A stretch of 36,407 bases of DNA from Falsiroseomonas oryzae (lineage in GTDB: Bacteria > Pseudomonadota > Alphaproteobacteria > Acetobacterales > Acetobacteraceae). Shown here in pieces: positions 6,901 through 13,414 of the stretch (position 1 is its first letter; the number at the start of each line of letters is the position of its first letter). Both the position numbers and the translations under genes were made by a program. The DNA lies in assembly GCF_027856955.1 (NCBI RefSeq), contig NZ_JAPSMD010000013.1, positions 1-36,407 of the forward strand. Reading direction: 5' to 3'. The notes under the pieces are model-generated. The model worked only from the letters and a program-made list of their open reading frames with translations, did no database searches and was not told the origin of the DNA.

Positions 6901-9334
6901 TCTTCAAGTAGTTGTCCTGGTCTCCGGTGCCAATGAAGAAGCCCTGCGATTTCCAGTTGACCGGCTCGGTGGACGGCGTGCCGCCGAACGGGTTGTCGAT
7001 CTTCGTCTCGATCGTGAAGCTCGACACATCCGGCAGCACGTCCACCCCGAATTGGAAGCCGTTCATCTGGCTGTTGCCGACGAGCGCGTCACCCGCGGAA
7101 ACCTGCTCCACCTGGAACCCCGCCGCGGCACCGCCGGGCTTGATGTTCGCCGGGTCATAGAGCGTCAGGTAGGATTGCGTGCCGTTCGACATCAGCCCGG
7201 TGAAGCCCATGTTGAACAGGCCGTTCGGCCCGGGCGGATCGATGTTCTGCGAGAAATTCCAGACCAGAGTCTGGCCCGCCCCGAGATCGGTGCCCTTGCC
7301 GTTCGCCGCATCCTCGGCGAAGGCATCGACGCTGTTCGACAGGCCATCGCCGTCCGCATCGGTGTTGGGTGGCTCGGTGGCGGCCGATGGCGTGAAGATG
7401 GTGATGGGGCCGCCGTAGTTGGCCACCCATATCGTGCCTGCAAAGGTTTCCCCGTCGCCCTGCGCGGTGACGTCGAGCGGCAGCCCGCCGCCGAGCACAC
7501 TGGCGCCCGCCGTCAGCTTGGTGACCGCCACCGCCTGCGTCCCATCGCTGTTGAGCACGACACGGTAGAGCTGGTCGTCCCATGCGACGGTGAGCAGATT
7601 GCCCTGCATCGCGCCTTCGAAAGCCTGCAGCGAGGTGTATTCCTCGAGCCCGTTCGTGGAGGCAGCCCAGCCGCTATAGAGCGCGCCGTCGGTGCCAGGC
7701 GCCTTGAAGTCGCCCTCTGCCGGGTTCGCCATGGACAACGGCACCGGCGGCCAGGTCGGCGGCACTGCCACAGGCGTGCCAGAGCCATCGGTATACCAGC
7801 CTGCGCCGCCCGGATTGGCACGGATTGGCGTCGGGTGGCCGGCATAGAAGCCCTGGGTGACCAGGTGAAGATGATCGGTGGTGTCGCTACCACCGTCATT
7901 CGGCTTGTTGGTAACGCTGCTTGTCCCGCCGGATGGCGGCGCCTCGTCGGGCGGCGGGCCGCCCCAGCCCGCATTGGCGCCGTTGTCGACGGTGTAGAGC
8001 CTGCCCGCCTCGGTCATCACCAGGTCGTAAGGATTGCGGTAGCCGGGCGAGTAGATCTGCACCGGGCCGCCCTGGACCAGCATCGCCTGGTTGAGACCAT
8101 CGAAGCCGCCGAATGGGTCCGTCAGGCTCGGATCGGCGGCATTCCCGTCCAGCGTCGGCAGGTCGTACTTGTAGAGGCTACCATCAAGGGCATCGACCTT
8201 GGTCGGCAGAGCATCCACCGCGGCGAGGTCGATGACGAGGATCGCGGCGGACAGCGCGTATTCCGGCGTGTAGGCGAAGTTGTTCGACGGGGCGCCCATG
8301 TTGGTGTTGCCGCCCACCGCGACATACAGCTTGGTCCCGTCGGCGCTGAGCTGCATCCCGTTGACCGAGTGGTTCTCCTCCGATCGAGGAAGGCCGCGTA
8401 CCAGATCGAGCCGCTCCCAGCTGCCATCCGCGTTCTGCGTGAGCCGCGAGATCACGCCGGAATTGGTGTCGAGGTTCACATCGCCGCCGCCCGGCCCCGC
8501 ACCGATGCGCGGGTCGCTCGAGCTGACATAGAGCACGACGGGCGTGGCGACCGGCGCGAGGGCGGCCGCAGTGATGTTGGACGCCTGCGGCTCGGTCCCC
8601 TGCTCGACAACGGAGACCAGCACCTTGACGCTGCTGGTGTTCTGCTGCGTGTCGGCTGCCAGTACCTGCAGCTCCGTCGGGCCCTTTGCGTTGCCGCGGC
8701 CGAGCTTGCCCGGATCGGCAACGGTGATGACGCCGGTGGCAGGGTCGATCCCGAAGGCGCCGTTGCCGTTGCCGCCCGGGTGCAGAGAATAGGTGACCAC
8801 GCTGCCCTGCGGGTCGGTGGCGTCCACGTCGGCGACGAAAGTGCCGGATGGCACGGGGGCCTGCCCCGGGGGCAGCTTGACGGAGGCTACCAGCGGCGCG
8901 GGCACCTCGGGCGCTTCCGCCGTCGCCTGCTTGGCTAGGCCGGGAGGCGATCCCCCGCCGTTGGCCTGTCCGGGCCCGCCGCTGGCAGCGGCCATGGTCG
9001 TGCTGGAGGACGATTCCGTGGTGGCCGACAAGGACGACGAGGCTGTCGCCGTCGCCGGCGCGACGAGGATGCCCGTGACCTGTCGCGAGCCCTGGTACTC
9101 GGACGGGGCGACGATCCCATCGTCGTTGTAGTTGGTGATGGCCTTGATTGCGTTGATCGTCTCGGTGGCCGACACGCTGTAGCCGTTCGTCGTCGCGCCG
9201 ATGGTGAATGCGTAGATCGTGCCGTCAACCTGGGCGGCATAGAGGCGTCCGTCGGGACCGAACTGCAAGGACGTCCAGTTGCTGTCCGGCACGTTCAGCA
9301 GCGTGCTCTGAGCGAAGCTGGGCTCGATGGCCAT
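3989..9334 (-). CDS. Giant cysteine-free protein: sugar-dehydrogenase-like propeller plus lectin/Calx-beta repeats (1781 aa)
   Basis: Likely an extracellular, carbohydrate-associated protein. After an N-terminal stretch (LQFGPDGRLYAAQVDGTIYA) and a Ser/Ala-rich linker comes a cadherin-like domain (about 135-250, with DPATGVITV). A propeller resembling the glucose/sorbosone dehydrogenase family follows (about 260-640), shown by ENHSVNGMQLSADGTKLYVA and YSPGYRNPYDLVM. Then come a divergent lectin-like module (about 655-930) and two 396-residue units of Calx-beta plus lectin-like modules (about 933-1725), joined by proline linkers such as GTPPPPPAAG. The tail ends FVQPDQLI. No signal peptide or cysteine is visible. 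Whether the propeller binds PQQ and oxidises sugars is unknown, and it may be only a scaffold. The ATG at 9334 has an aggaagg about 14 bases upstream. It is divergent from the flippase operon. Confidence 0.85.
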   Translation of the reverse strand: MAIEPSFAQSTLLNVPDSNWTSLQFGPDGRLYAAQVDGTIYAFTIGATTNGYSVSATETINAIKAITNYNDDGIVAPSEYQGSRQVTGILVAPATATASSSLSATTESSSSTTMAAASGGPGQANGGGSPPGLAKQATAEAPEVPAPLVASVKLPPGQAPVPSGTFVADVDATDPQGSVVTYSLHPGGNGNGAFGIDPATGVITVADPGKLGRGNAKGPTELQVLAADTQQNTSSVKVLVSVVEQGTEPQASNITAAALAPVATPVVLYVSSSDPRIGAGPGGGDVNLDTNSGVISRLTQNADGSWERLDLVRGLPRSEENHSVNGMQLSADGTKLYVAVGGNTNMGAPSNNFAYTPEYALSAAILVIDLAAVDALPTKVDALDGSLYKYDLPTLDGNAADPSLTDPFGGFDGLNQAMLVQGGPVQIYSPGYRNPYDLVMTEAGRLYTVDNGANAGWGGPPPDEAPPSGGTSSVTNKPNDGGSDTTDHLHLVTQGFYAGHPTPIRANPGGAGWYTDGSGTPVAVPPTWPPVPLSMANPAEGDFKAPGTDGALYSGWAASTNGLEEYTSLQAFEGAMQGNLLTVAWDDQLYRVVLNSDGTQAVAVTKLTAGASVLGGGLPLDVTAQGDGETFAGTIWVANYGGPITIFTPSAATEPPNTDADGDGLSNSVDAFAEDAANGKGTDLGAGQTLVWNFSQNIDPPGPNGLFNMGFTGLMSNGTQSYLTLYDPANIKPGGAAAGFQVEQVSAGDALVGNSQMNGFQFGVDVLPDVSSFTIETKIDNPFGGTPSTEPVNWKSQGFFIGTGDQDNYLKIVAAANGGAGGIEVASENAGTFSSAVYGAGITGAGIQTLDSITLKLLVNRDAATATPSWIYTVDGTEFAGSGAAVPLSGATLQALQGSYSVAGTPSALAVGIISTAFGSGTTFPAFWESIRITAATSTPPPPPAAGVTVVQSGGTTAVTEGGATDTLSVVLASQPGANVTVTVTGTADVAVAAGSGTPAGSATLTFTAADWNVAQTVAVAAVNDTAVEGAETASLTFATSSGDSAYNGLPVAPVPVAVTDNDTASADADGDGLSDTLDRFALDASNGGGNNLAQLGTLTLDFGTGTTPFGSGFTGVMTNGTQAYTALAVSGSVANGKLVVQTTTGDPYGSLNTQQNAYQLGVDTAGVAAFTVASKVDNPFAGGVAAQNWRSAGVMFGTGDQDNYAKLVFQANNGAGGIEFLVENAGTPDGTTVGLGVPTGNVAYGLFYLDVAKTGSGATATPRWTLHDAAGAQIGAGTGAAKALTGALLDAVQGDLVVGGQQSELAVGVISTSFGSSGPITAAWDSLTISTTGTPPPPPAAGVVVTQSGGTTAVTEGGATDMLSVVLASQPGANVTVTVTGTADVAVAAGSGTPAGSATLTFTAADWNVAQTVAVAAVDDTAVEGAETASLTFATSSGDSAYNGLPVAPVPVAVTDNDTASADADGDGLSDTLDRFALDASNGGGNNLAQLGTLTLDFGTGTTPFGSGFTGVMANGTQAYTALAASGSVANGKLVVQTTTGDPYGSLNTQQNAYQLGVDTAGVAAFTVASKVDNPFAGGVAAQNWRSAGVMFGAGDQDNYAKLVFQANNGAGGIEFLVENSGTPDGTTVGLGVPTGNVAYGLFYLDVAKTGSGATATPRWTLHDAAGAQIGAGTGAAKALTGALLDAVQGDLVVGGQQSELAVGVISTSFGSSGPITAAWDSLTVSAGAASSTAAASMDTDALTTFAPLPAADIAAAAPIEDSTDPEFTPFAFVQPDQLI
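4161..5348 (-). repeat. 1188-bp repeat unit, second giant gene, C-terminal copy
   Basis: A lectin-like plus Calx-beta unit. The plus-strand landmark gtcaggctgtcccaagctgc is at 4161 and again at 5349. It is near-identical to 945-2132 apart from scattered substitutions, for example FQANNG here against FHSNNG in the first gene. Confidence 0.9.
5349..6536 (-). repeat. 1188-bp repeat unit, second giant gene, inner copy
   Basis: A tandem copy of 4161-5348 in the same reading frame. Beyond about 6536 the next module (down to about 7370) has the same domain plan but has diverged strongly, so it is an older copy. Confidence 0.9.
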
Positions 9335-9410
9335 GTCTGATTCTTGCCTTCCTGCCGCGTCGCGCGCGGGTCCGATGCTGGCACTGTGCTACCGCACCGC
9401 GTCCCCTCCA

Positions 9411-9472
9411 TCTGCGCAGAAGGCTAGACCTTCATGGTGCTCTGGACCGATCGGGTTACCCATTCTGCGCAG
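9411..9472. promoter_or_regulatory. Paired CTGCGCAG palindromes in a divergent promoter region
   Basis: The 250-base gap between the giant gene (start 9334, minus) and the flippase (start 9585, plus) carries the palindrome tctgcgcaga at 9411-9420 and a second tctgcgcag at 9464-9472, 53 bases apart start to start. This spacing, about five helical turns, would suit an operator pair. No protein can be assigned and chance remains possible in GC-rich DNA. Confidence 0.3.
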
Positions 9473-9584
9473 TCAACGCCGCAGCCCGGCACCACCAAGA
9501 TGACGGCTGCAGCGGCGGCCGCCCGCTTCCGCGCGGGGGCGGTACCGGGTCTCTTGACCTGCGGACCGGGGAGACGAACGGACG

Positions 9585-10946
9585 GTGGGACCGGAGCGGA
9601 TCGGGCGAGACCGCGGACGGCATCCCGGCCGGTGGGCCGCAACCATTCGCGGCGCGGCGGCGCGCGCCGGCCAGCTGCGTGGCGCGTGGGGCCTGGCCGA
9701 TCAGGGCATCGCAAGCCTTGGCAACTACCTGAGCGGCGTGGTCCTGGTTCAAGCGCTGTCGAAGCAGGATTTTGGCACCTTCTTCCTGGTCTTCGGCGTG
9801 CTGCTGCTGCTGAACGGGCTGCACGCCGCCCTCATCACGTATCCGCTGTCTGTGCGCGGCGCCGAAGGCGATGCCGGGCACCTCCGGCAGCGCGCCGGCA
9901 TCGCAATCGCGGACACTCTTGTCCTGGCGATCCCGCTTGGCGGCGTCGTCGCTTCTGCGGCAATCCTGGCGCAGCGGCCGTCGCTGATCCCGTGGGCACT
10001 CGCCGCAATGCTGGCGTGGCAGGTGCAGGAGACGCTGCGCCGCGCACTGATGGCGCATCTCCGTCACCGGGACGCGCTGCCCGGCGATGCGGTCAGCTAC
10101 CTCGGACAGGCGCTGCTGCTGGCGGGCCTCGGGTATGCCGGGCTGCTGTCACTGGAAACGGCGTTCGGGGCCATGGCGGCTACGTCGCTGCTCGGGGCGC
10201 TTGTGCAGGGATGGCAGTTGCGGCCCGCCCGACCACGGGCGGCGGCGATCCTGGATGCGGCGCGCGGCGACTGGCGGTCCTGCCGCTGGATGCTGCTGAC
10301 GAGCGCGATCACGCTGGTCACGATGCAGTCGATGCCTTGGACACTCGGCTATTTCCACGGCCTGGCGACGGTGGCGGAATTCGGCGCCCTGTCGCTGGTG
10401 ATGGGTCTGGCCAATCCGGTGCTCATCGGCATGCTCGGCATGATCGTGCCGGCGGTGGCGGCGAGTCCGGACCTTGCCGCGGCGCGGCAGGTCACCCTCT
10501 CTCATGCGCTGTCTGCGGCGGCGCTGCTGGTGCCCTTCCTGCTCGCCGTGCTGGTTGTGCCGGGGCAGGCGTTGGTGATCGTGACGCAGCAGAGCGCCTA
10601 TTCCGAGCTCGGCACGCACCTGCGGCTTTTCGCGCTCGGTTACGCGCTGGCCTTCCCGGCGCAGGTCGTGCAGGCGATGCTGAACGGCCTCGGCCGGACC
10701 CGCGACGGCTTCGTCGCGCAATGCTGCTTTTCGGCGACGACGATCCTCGTGAGCCTGCCGATGGCAGCGGCCTTCGGCCTGACCGGCGCGGTTTGGGCGG
10801 GCCTGCTGCCCGGGCTGGCATTCAGCGTCGTGGCGATCACCCTGCTGCGCCGCATGACGCCGGCGGCGGACACTGCGGCGTGTGTCGCGACCTGCCACCC
10901 AAGCCCGGGGTGTGCAGCAACGCCAGTCCGAACGGAGGCCACATGA
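9585..10946 (+). CDS. Wzx-type polysaccharide flippase (MOP/MVF superfamily)
   Basis: A 453-residue polytopic membrane protein expected to flip undecaprenyl-linked oligosaccharide across the inner membrane. After a basic N-terminus it shows about 12 hydrophobic segments beginning with LADQGIASLGNYLSGVVLVQ, the opening pattern of Wzx/RfbX proteins in which the first helix carries a polar stretch and is followed by LSKQDFG. The GTG at 9585 has a ggggaga about 12 bases upstream, and no ATG occurs before the first helix. Its stop overlaps the next start as ATGA (10943-10946), so the flippase and the following GT2 are translationally coupled. The family call is firm; the transported unit is unknown. 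The C-terminal 25 residues are Cys/Thr/Pro-rich and not family-typical. Confidence 0.85.
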   Translation: MGPERIGRDRGRHPGRWAATIRGAAARAGQLRGAWGLADQGIASLGNYLSGVVLVQALSKQDFGTFFLVFGVLLLLNGLHAALITYPLSVRGAEGDAGHLRQRAGIAIADTLVLAIPLGGVVASAAILAQRPSLIPWALAAMLAWQVQETLRRALMAHLRHRDALPGDAVSYLGQALLLAGLGYAGLLSLETAFGAMAATSLLGALVQGWQLRPARPRAAAILDAARGDWRSCRWMLLTSAITLVTMQSMPWTLGYFHGLATVAEFGALSLVMGLANPVLIGMLGMIVPAVAASPDLAAARQVTLSHALSAAALLVPFLLAVLVVPGQALVIVTQQSAYSELGTHLRLFALGYALAFPAQVVQAMLNGLGRTRDGFVAQCCFSATTILVSLPMAAAFGLTGAVWAGLLPGLAFSVVAITLLRRMTPAADTAACVATCHPSPGCAATPVRTEAT

Positions 10947-11890
10947 TCAGCGTCCTCATGCCCGCCCACAACGCGGCGCCCTTCATCGGGGACGCAATTG
11001 ACAGCGTGCTGGCGCAGACCGTGCGCGACGTCGAGTTGCTCGTGATCGACGATGGATCCACCGACGCCACGCTCGCCATCGCCGAGGACCAGGCGCGCAA
11101 AGACCCACGCGTGCGAGTGATTTCGCAGCCCAATGCCGGCATCGCGCAGACGCTGAACCGCGGCTTGATGATGCTGGAGCGCGAATGGGTGTTCCTCATG
11201 CACGCGGACGACCTGATGCTACCGAATCGGCTGGAGCGGCAGTTGGCGTTCATCGCCCGGAACCCGCATCTCGCCGTCGCGAGTTCGCTGGTGTTGTACA
11301 TCAATGACGCCGGCCGGGTGATCGGCCATGGCCGATCGCCCTTCACCACTCCGGGCGCGGTGGAGGCGACGTTCCGTCGGGGCGAGATCGTTGCGCTGAA
11401 TCACCCGGCCTGCGTGCTACGGCGGGATGCTGTGCTGGCGGTCGGAGGCTACCGGCAGGCATTCTGGCCAGCCGAGGATTGCGACCTCTGGAGCCGGCTG
11501 CTGGCGGCGGGCCATGGAGTGGCCGTGCAGAACGAGTACCTGCTGAAGTACCGCATCCATGGTGCCTCTGCTTCGACGTCGCTGGTGCATACGATGGTCC
11601 GTAAGGCATCCTGGCTGGAACGCTGCATCGCCGCGCGCCGTGCCGGCGAGGTCGAGCCGGATTGGGAGCAGTATCTGCGCGAGCGGCAGGGAGCACCGTG
11701 GCCCGCGCGGCTGAACCTCGCTCGCCAGGAACTCGGTCGGTGCTTCTACCAGATGGCGCTCAATCATCTGGCCAGGGGCGACGTGTTGAAGTTGGCGCCG
11801 AGCTTCGCGGCGGCGGCGCTGCTGAAGCCGACGATGGTGCTGTCGCGCGTGCTGCCGCGCCTCGTCCCCCGGGGCGCGAGGCGGGTGTAG
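10943..11890 (+). CDS. Glycosyltransferase family 2
   Basis: A 315-residue cytoplasmic GT-A fold enzyme that adds a sugar to the lipid-linked repeat unit. The fold starts at once (MISVLMPAHNAAPFIGDAID), with the nucleotide-binding VIDDGSTDAT at about 35-45 and the metal-binding HADDLMLPNRL near 90. An acceptor-side region with NHPACVLRRD and the EDCDLW motif (about 170-180) corresponds to the catalytic ED of the family. The start has a gagg Shine-Dalgarno sequence and overlaps the flippase stop by four bases. The final 80 residues are a helical tail. Donor and acceptor cannot be read from sequence. It converges on the GT4 gene ending at 11930, with 39 bases between them and no clear terminator. 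Confidence 0.9.
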   Translation: MISVLMPAHNAAPFIGDAIDSVLAQTVRDVELLVIDDGSTDATLAIAEDQARKDPRVRVISQPNAGIAQTLNRGLMMLEREWVFLMHADDLMLPNRLERQLAFIARNPHLAVASSLVLYINDAGRVIGHGRSPFTTPGAVEATFRRGEIVALNHPACVLRRDAVLAVGGYRQAFWPAEDCDLWSRLLAAGHGVAVQNEYLLKYRIHGASASTSLVHTMVRKASWLERCIAARRAGEVEPDWEQYLRERQGAPWPARLNLARQELGRCFYQMALNHLARGDVLKLAPSFAAAALLKPTMVLSRVLPRLVPRGARRV

Positions 11891-11929
11891 CGCGGAGGAG
11901 GGAGGCGAGCGGCGCCACGGCCGACCGCA

Positions 11930-13081
11930 TCACTGGACGGGATTGGCGGTGTGGGTGCCGGGCGGCGTCGCGACGGCATCCTCGTAGAGGCGCATGAGGT
12001 CGCGGCGAACGCGCGGCCAGCCGAAGTTCTCCTCGACCAGTCGGCGTGCTGCTTGCCGCCGGCTCCGCTTCTCGGCCTCGGGCGCGCTGGCGAGGGCGGA
12101 AAAGGCGTCGGCGATCGCGTCCGGATCCCCGCGGCACACGACGCCGGCCCTGTAGCGCGTCACGATCGCGGCGAGGTTCGTTTCGGGCGTCACCAGCACG
12201 GGCGTCGCATTGGCCATGGCCTCAAGGACGGCCAATGGCAGCCCCTCCCATCGGCTGGTGTGGACGAAGGCCCGCGCACCGGCGAGCAGCCTCGTCTTCG
12301 CTTCGGCAAAGACCGGGCCGGGGAAGACGACCCGGTCTGCCATCCCCTCGGCCTCGGCCAGGCGCTGTAGCGTCGCGCGGCAGCCGCGCCAGTCCGGCCC
12401 TGCCAGCACCAGGCGCCCGGTACCGCCGCGCCGCGCGAAGCGCGCAAAGCCGCGCAACATGATGTCGAGGCCCTTGTGATCGGTCGCAAGCCGGCCAAGG
12501 AAGACGAAATCGTCCGATGCCGGCGGCACTCCGCCAATAAGGTCGGGCAAATCGACCGCGTTCGGCACATAGCGGATCGACAGTCCCGGCCAGCGCTGCC
12601 GGAGCGCGTCGCGCTCCGCCTCGCTCACGGCGTGAACGACGCGCGCCCGTTGAAGGTACCGCTCTTCCCACCCGGCAAGCCAGAGCCGCTTGGCAAACCG
12701 GTTGGAGCCGTCGAGCACGGCCTGCGCATAGCCGCCGTGGGGTGTCACGACATAGGGCACGCCGAGCAACCGCGCGGCGTGCACGTTGTGGCCGATGAAG
12801 ACGGAATGGAAGTGGACCAGGTCGACGCGGCGTTGCCGAATGGCGTCCCGCGTCGGATCGGGCAGGCCAGCCAGCATCCCCAGTGCGCGTCCGCGCGCGG
12901 GTAGGTCGAGGACGCGCACCCCGCGGATCGTCCGGTCACTGATCGCCGGCACCGCCGAAGAGATGTTCCAGCATTCCAACTCGACGCCGAGCCGCGCCAG
13001 ATGCTCCACGAGCGTGGCAACGGCGCGCGACACGCCGTTTGCAGCCTCCACCTCGAGATCGCAAACCTGAGCGACCCTCAT
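11930..13081 (-). CDS. Glycosyltransferase family 4 (GT-B fold)
   Basis: A 383-residue retaining glycosyltransferase. The N-terminal acceptor domain opens MRVAQVCDLEVEAANGVSRA and includes DLVHFHSVFIGHNVHAARLL and TPHGGYAQ. The C-terminal donor domain has FLGRLATDHKGLDIML and the hallmark SRWEGLPLAVLEAMA, an E-x7-E motif that contacts the nucleotide sugar. The frame stays open upstream to 13267, but homology starts at the ATG at 13081, so that start is chosen; the upstream bases belong to the divergent promoter region. There is no signal peptide, as expected for a cytoplasmic enzyme. Specificity is unknown. Confidence 0.88.
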   Translation of the reverse strand: MRVAQVCDLEVEAANGVSRAVATLVEHLARLGVELECWNISSAVPAISDRTIRGVRVLDLPARGRALGMLAGLPDPTRDAIRQRRVDLVHFHSVFIGHNVHAARLLGVPYVVTPHGGYAQAVLDGSNRFAKRLWLAGWEERYLQRARVVHAVSEAERDALRQRWPGLSIRYVPNAVDLPDLIGGVPPASDDFVFLGRLATDHKGLDIMLRGFARFARRGGTGRLVLAGPDWRGCRATLQRLAEAEGMADRVVFPGPVFAEAKTRLLAGARAFVHTSRWEGLPLAVLEAMANATPVLVTPETNLAAIVTRYRAGVVCRGDPDAIADAFSALASAPEAEKRSRRQAARRLVEENFGWPRVRRDLMRLYEDAVATPPGTHTANPVQ

Positions 13082-13414
13082 GCACGCAACCACCGCCTGC
13101 GGTGTCGTGCGACGCTCCAAGCACCGATGCAGCGGAATATCACAACCATCCGAACGTAAGCGGTCGGCGTCGCTCGGGCCACTTACGGCTCCGCGAGCCG
13201 AGTTCACCTCGGGCTGCGCATCCCGCCGTAATGCAGAAGTTGCTTTGGTGCGCCTGGATTCGACCAAAAGTGGAATGATTGCAACCCGAGATAGATGACA
13301 AAATGCGGCAATAAACTAATTGCATACTATCGGCCCGCAACGTTATGGCAGCTCACGCGTCCGTGAGCCGAACCGTCCTGGTTCGCCGCGCCAACCAGGG
13401 GGGACCCAGCTCGC
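13082..13414. promoter_or_regulatory. 333-base divergent promoter region
   Basis: This gap separates the GT4 (minus) from the beta-helix protein (plus). Most of it is GC-rich without genes, but 13255-13345 is clearly AT-richer than its surroundings, with aaaatgcggcaataaactaa and a tactat (13325-13330) that could serve as a -10 element for the plus-strand gene. No good -35 is seen. The downstream part (13351-13399) holds hairpins, listed separately. Confidence 0.5.
13351..13403 (+). promoter_or_regulatory. Hairpins in the leader of the beta-helix gene, one overlapping the ribosome-binding site
   Basis: gctcacg/cgtgagc (13351-13357 with 13362-13368) forms a perfect 7-bp stem. Next, gaacc/ggttc (13370-13374 with 13380-13384) competes with cctggtt/aaccagg (13377-13383 with 13393-13399). 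The second stem captures the first bases of the agggggg Shine-Dalgarno tract (13397-13403), and the two stems are mutually exclusive. This could be a translational switch; function is inferred only from base pairing. Confidence 0.35.

Noticed and set aside
7052-8938. Plus-strand open frame of 628 codons
   Set aside because: It is antisense to the propeller region of the giant gene; composition is His/Arg/Gly-rich with no recognisable domain.
9434-10942. Plus-strand frame giving an 818-residue fusion ending in the GT2
   Set aside because: The first 500 residues are an out-of-frame shadow of the flippase; only the part from the ATG at 10943 is glycosyltransferase.
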